From NCBI GenBank assembly GCA_947505055.1, contig CANNLO010000049.1, positions 1 to 20,799 on the forward strand: a stretch of DNA of 20,799 nucleotides, read 5' to 3'. A model generated the notes under the pieces. The model ran no database searches. It was not told where the DNA came from and saw nothing but the letters and a program-made list of their open reading frames with translations. The position numbers and the translations under genes are program-made. Origin of the DNA: Methylococcaceae bacterium. GTDB taxonomy: Bacteria; Pseudomonadota; Gammaproteobacteria; Methylococcales; Methylomonadaceae. Shown piece by piece: positions 17,151 to 20,799 of the stretch. The stretch's first letter is position 1. Every line of letters begins with the position of its first letter.

Positions 17151-17975
17151 TTATACTTTGTAGTTTATGAATTCTGGATGAAACTCAAAAAATTTATCAT
17201 AAAAACTTTTAACGTACTGCTGCATTGACCAGCGGCTATTAAACCCATATTTTTGACGTAACCATTTCTGGCCTTCTTCGATATAAAGTTTCAAATTTTC
17301 CTCATACTTTTCCGTCTTGATTAAATCTGCCTGATTAATCAAATGTGACTCATTTTCACTAGCCCAAACCTCGGTAGTTATTGCGGCAGCCCAATCGTTG
17401 GCGTAGCCTTTTGCTATCAACTCAGATTCTGATAAATACCCTCTAAAATTGGAGCCATCAAACACGAAATTCATTGCGTCTGGTTGATCTGCATTAAGAA
17501 TTGATTCAATGAACTCACGTCGCAACAGATAGGCATTATTGTGAATAAACCAAAAATACTTTGTAGTCTCTTTATTCAGCAACAACTTCTCGCCCCACCT
17601 TGGAGAGCATGGAGAAAGTATGCCTACCCGAGGATGTTTATCTAAAATAGCCAGCATGGGTGCTAAAGAAGGCTGGGCATGCAATTCAGTATCGTTAGTT
17701 AGTAAGAAAAATGCATCGTACTGATCAAACTTACCCTCTTTCCACAACTGACTAAGTCCATAGTTCATACCTCGTGAATAACGAAGGCCATGTTCACGCG
17801 CTTCAGACCAATCTGCAAACCAAGTGGTATGCTCAGAAAGATTATTCAATTCCGACCCGGCTTCAACTATAAAAACATCAGTTTCATCACCGTCATACTT
17901 CAAAAGATGATCGTGAAGCTTATCTGTTATAACAGGCAAGTTTCTATTCAATATTATCGTGGCTACTCTTTTCAT
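17151..17975 (-). CDS. GT2-like (GT-A) glycosyltransferase
   Basis: A 274-residue cytoplasmic protein with a GT-A fold. ATIILNRN at 5-12 is the first strand, FIVEAGS at 35-41 the second, RGMNYGLSQLW at 68-78 the loop that precedes the metal site, and FFLLTNDTEL at 89-98 holds Asn94-Asp95-Thr96-Glu97 in place of DxD. The C-terminal part (EVWASENESH near 207-216) fits an acceptor region. It has no membrane anchor. Its ATG overlaps the stop of the GatZ-like gene (ATGA), and it sits inside the unusual activation block. My guess is that it transfers the residue made there. Confidence 0.72.
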   Translation of the reverse strand: MKRVATIILNRNLPVITDKLHDHLLKYDGDETDVFIVEAGSELNNLSEHTTWFADWSEAREHGLRYSRGMNYGLSQLWKEGKFDQYDAFFLLTNDTELHAQPSLAPMLAILDKHPRVGILSPCSPRWGEKLLLNKETTKYFWFIHNNAYLLRREFIESILNADQPDAMNFVFDGSNFRGYLSESELIAKGYANDWAAAITTEVWASENESHLINQADLIKTEKYEENLKLYIEEGQKWLRQKYGFNSRWSMQQYVKSFYDKFFEFHPEFINYKV

Positions 17976-19141
17976 TTCGATCTCACTAATCGGAAGTTAG
18001 ACATATAACGCAATATGCTTTTTTTAACTTGTTCTTTCAAATATTGTTCAAGATTAATACCATTTTCTGATAGCTTTAGGCTAGCATCTTGCTTAAGTGC
18101 TAAGCAGTCTGGGTGAGAGAACACGTAGTGACCTGCAATTATTGATCGGTCTCGATCGCTTGCTGTTGTGTCTTTCAGCATCCACTTATTCCATTTATTT
18201 GAGTCATAAGAAATTTGTAGAAATTGATCAGCTTGCTTAACTAAGTTATTTTCTTCAAGCACTGACAATAACGCCATGGTTTCGGCAACACCAAATTCTG
18301 GAGCAACATTTGCAGCATGTATGCCTAAACGAGGGTGCCATTGCAAAGCTTCATCAGAAAGATAATCAGTATTATGCTCTTTCATCATAATGCCATATCG
18401 ATTACAAATCTCAATCATTTGAGGCACTTGTATCTCAGCGGGCAGTTCATTTGCTACTCTAACAGGTGTGTCAAATGAACCCACATTGCGAGTTTCCATT
18501 ACGCGCGTTCCTGTCTGGATCACTACAAAAGATGGCTGCACAATATTATTTTTCTTACAGAACCTAACAATCGCATTCAGGGTATAGTCTAATTCATCTT
18601 GGGTATTGGTGGTTCCGCTTTGCTCTTCGGTACCTATTTCAAAGATCACTTCTTGACCTAATCTCTGAGCTTGACTCCAGCAGTACTCGTACAATTCAAA
18701 TACACGATCCAAGACTTCATCTACATCTGGAATACCATGAATATCAACACTTGGATCGATATGCAAAATCTGGAATCCTGCTTCTAAATCTGCAAGATAG
18801 GATAATTTAGCTGACTCCATTGCTCGGCGCAAACTTAGCTTTTCTGCCACTTCTTTTGTATTTTGCCAAGGTCCACCATGATCACGTGCAAGAAGAACTT
18901 TCCCTTTTTTGTCACTGTCTATGACATAGCGTGCGAAATCTTCAGTAGTCCAGTTATTTACATACCCACCCCCAAACTCTTCGGAATCAATCTGACGTCG
19001 ACTTGCAATTAACATTAGTGGTACTTCATGTTCATTCGCCAACTCAATAGTTGCATCCACACAGTTGATACTCATAGGACCGACCCCAAGCAGAGTACAA
19101 CGTCTCCCAGCTAATATTGAATTTAATCTTTGATTTATCAT
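17972..19141 (-). CDS. GatZ/KbaZ-like TIM-barrel protein (tagatose-bisphosphate aldolase family)
   Basis: A 389-residue protein resembling the GatZ/KbaZ family, usually called the non-catalytic subunit of class II tagatose-1,6-bisphosphate aldolase. FGGGYVNNWTTEDFARYV at 56-73, LLARDHGGPW (83-92, Asp87-His88), FEIGTEE at 167-173, KEHNTDYLSDEAL at 254-266 and GIHAANVAPEFGVAET at 273-288 are the conserved blocks. These acids and histidines could form a metal site. No GatY/KbaY catalytic partner is present, so this protein may itself be an enzyme, perhaps an aldolase or isomerase of a sugar phosphate. I start at ATG 19141, which overlaps the HAD stop (ATGA); a GTG three codons earlier is open. 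Confidence 0.75.
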   Translation of the reverse strand: MINQRLNSILAGRRCTLLGVGPMSINCVDATIELANEHEVPLMLIASRRQIDSEEFGGGYVNNWTTEDFARYVIDSDKKGKVLLARDHGGPWQNTKEVAEKLSLRRAMESAKLSYLADLEAGFQILHIDPSVDIHGIPDVDEVLDRVFELYEYCWSQAQRLGQEVIFEIGTEEQSGTTNTQDELDYTLNAIVRFCKKNNIVQPSFVVIQTGTRVMETRNVGSFDTPVRVANELPAEIQVPQMIEICNRYGIMMKEHNTDYLSDEALQWHPRLGIHAANVAPEFGVAETMALLSVLEENNLVKQADQFLQISYDSNKWNKWMLKDTTASDRDRSIIAGHYVFSHPDCLALKQDASLKLSENGINLEQYLKEQVKKSILRYMSNFRLVRSK

Positions 19142-19686
19142 ACTGTCCACTCCCCTGAAAGTTTTCCTTGCGCATTTGGAACTGCCGATGGGTCAAACGG
19201 AGTAAAGAATTTTTCCATAATATGTAAGCATGCCTCCGCTACCGCACGATCGCCGCCAGACCGCTCGGTTATAAAGTCAGCATGTTGCTTCGCAAGCTTA
19301 TCACCGTTAGATGGAGATATTGCATAACCCACTTCACGCATAACATAATGATCAAAAATACCATCACCCATATAAATTACCTTATCTAATGGATAGCGTT
19401 CTTTAATCCAATCAATGCGCCGAATCGTACTGACGATATCCAAAGGGAAATCCATGTCATCAACTATGCGTTTTTTTGAAATAAGGAAGCCTTTTTTATC
19501 TCCTGTTACAAACCTAATCTCGATGTTCGCTTTAAGCAAAGATAAACCATCGTTATCATCTGGGCCAAAAATCTTCATCACTTTACCATCTACCGAATAT
19601 AGAAAATGTCCTGTCGTCATTACGCCATCGACATCTAATATAAAACATAAAGGTGAATCGTTAGTATTTAATGTTGCGTTTGTCAC
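19138..19686 (-). CDS. KdsC-like HAD phosphatase
   Basis: A 182-residue HAD hydrolase without a cap domain, of the KdsC group that removes phosphate from ulosonic-acid phosphates. LDVDGVMTTG (17-26) has the nucleophile Asp18 and acid Asp20, RFVTGDK at 58-64 has motif II Thr61, and MGDGIFD at 106-112 is the metal motif, where KdsC normally has GDDxxD. SGGDRAVAE near 154-162 matches the C-terminal loop of KdsC. No Kdo synthase accompanies it; the next gene is GatZ-like, so the substrate may be that protein's product. GAGGAAG lies six bases before the GTG at 19686; the frame is open to a GTG at 19701, inside that ribosome site. Confidence 0.82.
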   Translation of the reverse strand: MTNATLNTNDSPLCFILDVDGVMTTGHFLYSVDGKVMKIFGPDDNDGLSLLKANIEIRFVTGDKKGFLISKKRIVDDMDFPLDIVSTIRRIDWIKERYPLDKVIYMGDGIFDHYVMREVGYAISPSNGDKLAKQHADFITERSGGDRAVAEACLHIMEKFFTPFDPSAVPNAQGKLSGEWTV

Positions 19687-19692
19687 TGAGCA

Positions 19693-19699
19693 CTTCCTC
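19693..19699 (-). promoter_or_regulatory. Ribosome binding site of the HAD phosphatase gene
   Basis: GAGGAAG on the minus strand, six bases before the GTG at 19686. It favours that start over the GTG at 19701, which has no such site and overlaps this one. Confidence 0.6.
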
Positions 19700-19792
19700 A
19701 CGATAGGATTTTTAATTCTTTAAATTAACTAGGTAACCAATAAACTCTTTCCAAAAAATTACTGAATATTCAAACAGCGAAACCAATTACTC

Positions 19793-20799
19793 CTAATTAC
19801 ATCTTCCATAATTATCTTTCACCCGTTCAATATCATCTTCACCCACATAGCTACCAGATTGTACTTCAATGATCTCCAATGGAATATCCCCTGGGTTGGA
19901 TAAACGATGTAGGGTGCCTGGTGGAATATAGGTCGATTGATTTTCTGATAAGGTCAGTACTTGTTCGCCATTGGTAATCTCTGCCGTACCCTTAATCACC
20001 ACCCAGTGCTCAGCCCGGTGTGCGTGCTTTTGTAGGCTTAAACTCGCTCCAGGATTTACCTGAATGCGCTTGACCTTAAAGCGATCCCCCTCATCGATAC
20101 TGTCGTACCAGCCCCAAGGGCGGTGGACCTTACGGTGCAGGGTATCCTCTTGTCGACTATCTTTAACCAATTGGTTGACGATTTTCTTAACATGTTGAGA
20201 CTGACTCTTATCTGCAATGAGGATTGCATCGGCCGTCTCAATGATGACCAAGTTATCCACACCGACCGTACTCACTAGACGAGAGCTTGAGTGCACAAAG
20301 GTGTTCTTAGTATCCGCGAGGATGGTGTCACCACTCGTGACATTACCGTCACCATCCGACTCGCCCACCTGCCACACGGCATCCCACGAGCCTAGGTCAT
20401 TCCAGCCAGCATCCAGCGCAATCATCTTGATGTCAACATTCGAGCCTGGGCAATGCTCCATGACCGCGTAATCAATTGACTCACTCGGAATGACACTAAA
20501 AAGGGTTTTATCTGGACGAACAAACGGCAAATCTGCAGACACCACAGCACAAGACTGCGCTGTCGCCTGCAAGATATCCGGTCTAAATTGCGCTAATGCC
20601 GCCAGCCAAACAGAAGCGCGTACCACAAACATACCGCCATTCCAGTAGTAGCCACCGGATGCTAAATAACCGATTGCCGTGGCTAGGTCAGGCTTCTCGG
20701 CAAACTGGGCGACGCTATGCTCACCATAGGAACCCACATCCGCCTGCTGCTTGATGTAGCCGTAACCCGTCTCAGGTTTATCGGGCGCAATCCCTAGAA
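19793..20799 (-). CDS. manC: Mannose-1-phosphate guanylyltransferase / mannose-6-phosphate isomerase, C-terminal part
   Basis: The 5' end lies beyond the right edge; 334 residues remain of about 470. The visible part begins LGIAPDKPETGYGYIK, the sugar-binding region of GDP-mannose pyrophosphorylases. It continues with YYWNGGMFV, SIDYAVME and ALDAGWNDLGSW, all ManC signatures. The last third is the type II isomerase cupin: HRPWGWYDS, SLQKHAHRAEHWVV and YIPPGTLHRLSNPG. The enzyme supplies GDP-mannose for Gmd and Rmd at the left end of the locus. It is the most upstream gene seen. About 106 bases with no terminator or convincing promoter separate it from the HAD gene, so both may be on one transcript. 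Confidence 0.96.
   Translation of the reverse strand, partial: LGIAPDKPETGYGYIKQQADVGSYGEHSVAQFAEKPDLATAIGYLASGGYYWNGGMFVVRASVWLAALAQFRPDILQATAQSCAVVSADLPFVRPDKTLFSVIPSESIDYAVMEHCPGSNVDIKMIALDAGWNDLGSWDAVWQVGESDGDGNVTSGDTILADTKNTFVHSSSRLVSTVGVDNLVIIETADAILIADKSQSQHVKKIVNQLVKDSRQEDTLHRKVHRPWGWYDSIDEGDRFKVKRIQVNPGASLSLQKHAHRAEHWVVIKGTAEITNGEQVLTLSENQSTYIPPGTLHRLSNPGDIPLEIIEVQSGSYVGEDDIERVKDNYGRCN

Noticed and set aside
17972..19141. NeuB-type sialic acid synthase identity for the barrel protein, suggested by its KdsC-like neighbour
   Set aside because: The conserved blocks (ARDHGGPW, KEHNTDYL, NVAPEFG) fit the GatZ/KbaZ family, and there is no C-terminal SAF domain.
19702..19792. Promoter ahead of the HAD gene
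   Set aside because: A TTGGAA box can be found, but at 17 bases spacing its -10 partner TAGTTA matches the consensus at only two positions.

Overview
The window is one block of a Gram-negative surface polysaccharide (O-antigen or capsule) locus of the Wzx/Wzy type. Every gene I can support lies on the minus strand, so the locus reads from right (20799) to left (1). Neighbours are packed tightly: many junctions are stop/start overlaps (ATGA, TGATG, TAATG) or gaps of a few bases, which suggests one long transcription unit. I see no tRNA, rRNA, CRISPR array or intact insertion sequence. The RmlA, RmlC, ManC, Gmd and Rmd types fit a proteobacterium, perhaps a betaproteobacterium, but I cannot name the genus. 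The central genes look more AT-rich than the two ends and the mutarotase gene, the usual sign of a serotype-specific core exchanged between more conserved flanks.

Right end (19793-20799): the C-terminal part of ManC, which makes GDP-mannose. Next comes an unusual compact block (14092-19686): a KdsC-like HAD phosphatase, a GatZ-like TIM-barrel protein, a GT-A glycosyltransferase, a small cupin, a nucleotidyltransferase fused to an APH/choline-kinase-like kinase, and a C-methyltransferase-like protein. Five of these six genes are joined by overlaps, abutment or a very short gap. I know of no characterised pathway with this gene set. My reading is that it builds, phosphorylates, nucleotide-activates and perhaps methylates or transfers an unusual sugar or polyol. 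This is the most interesting part of the window. A hexose-6-phosphate mutarotase-like gene (13158-14066) follows.

Middle (3633-13155): the assembly machinery. It holds a GT-B glycosyltransferase, a MurJ-like flippase in the Wzx position, a hexapeptide acetyltransferase, a GT8-like DxD glycosyltransferase, a GT4-like transferase, a Wzy-like polymerase and two further GT4 transferases.

Left end (1-3492): gmd and rmd turn GDP-mannose into GDP-D-rhamnose. After a 455-base non-genic gap come rmlA and the start of rmlC, of the dTDP-L-rhamnose pathway. The gap ends in a short out-of-frame tail that overlaps the rmlA start by ATGA and resembles the end of RmlB, so it may be the scar of a recombination that replaced the upstream genes.

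Taken together, the locus could supply GDP-D-rhamnose, dTDP-L-rhamnose (if rmlB and rmlD lie elsewhere) and one unknown activated residue to five or six glycosyltransferases, then acetylate, flip and polymerise the repeat unit.
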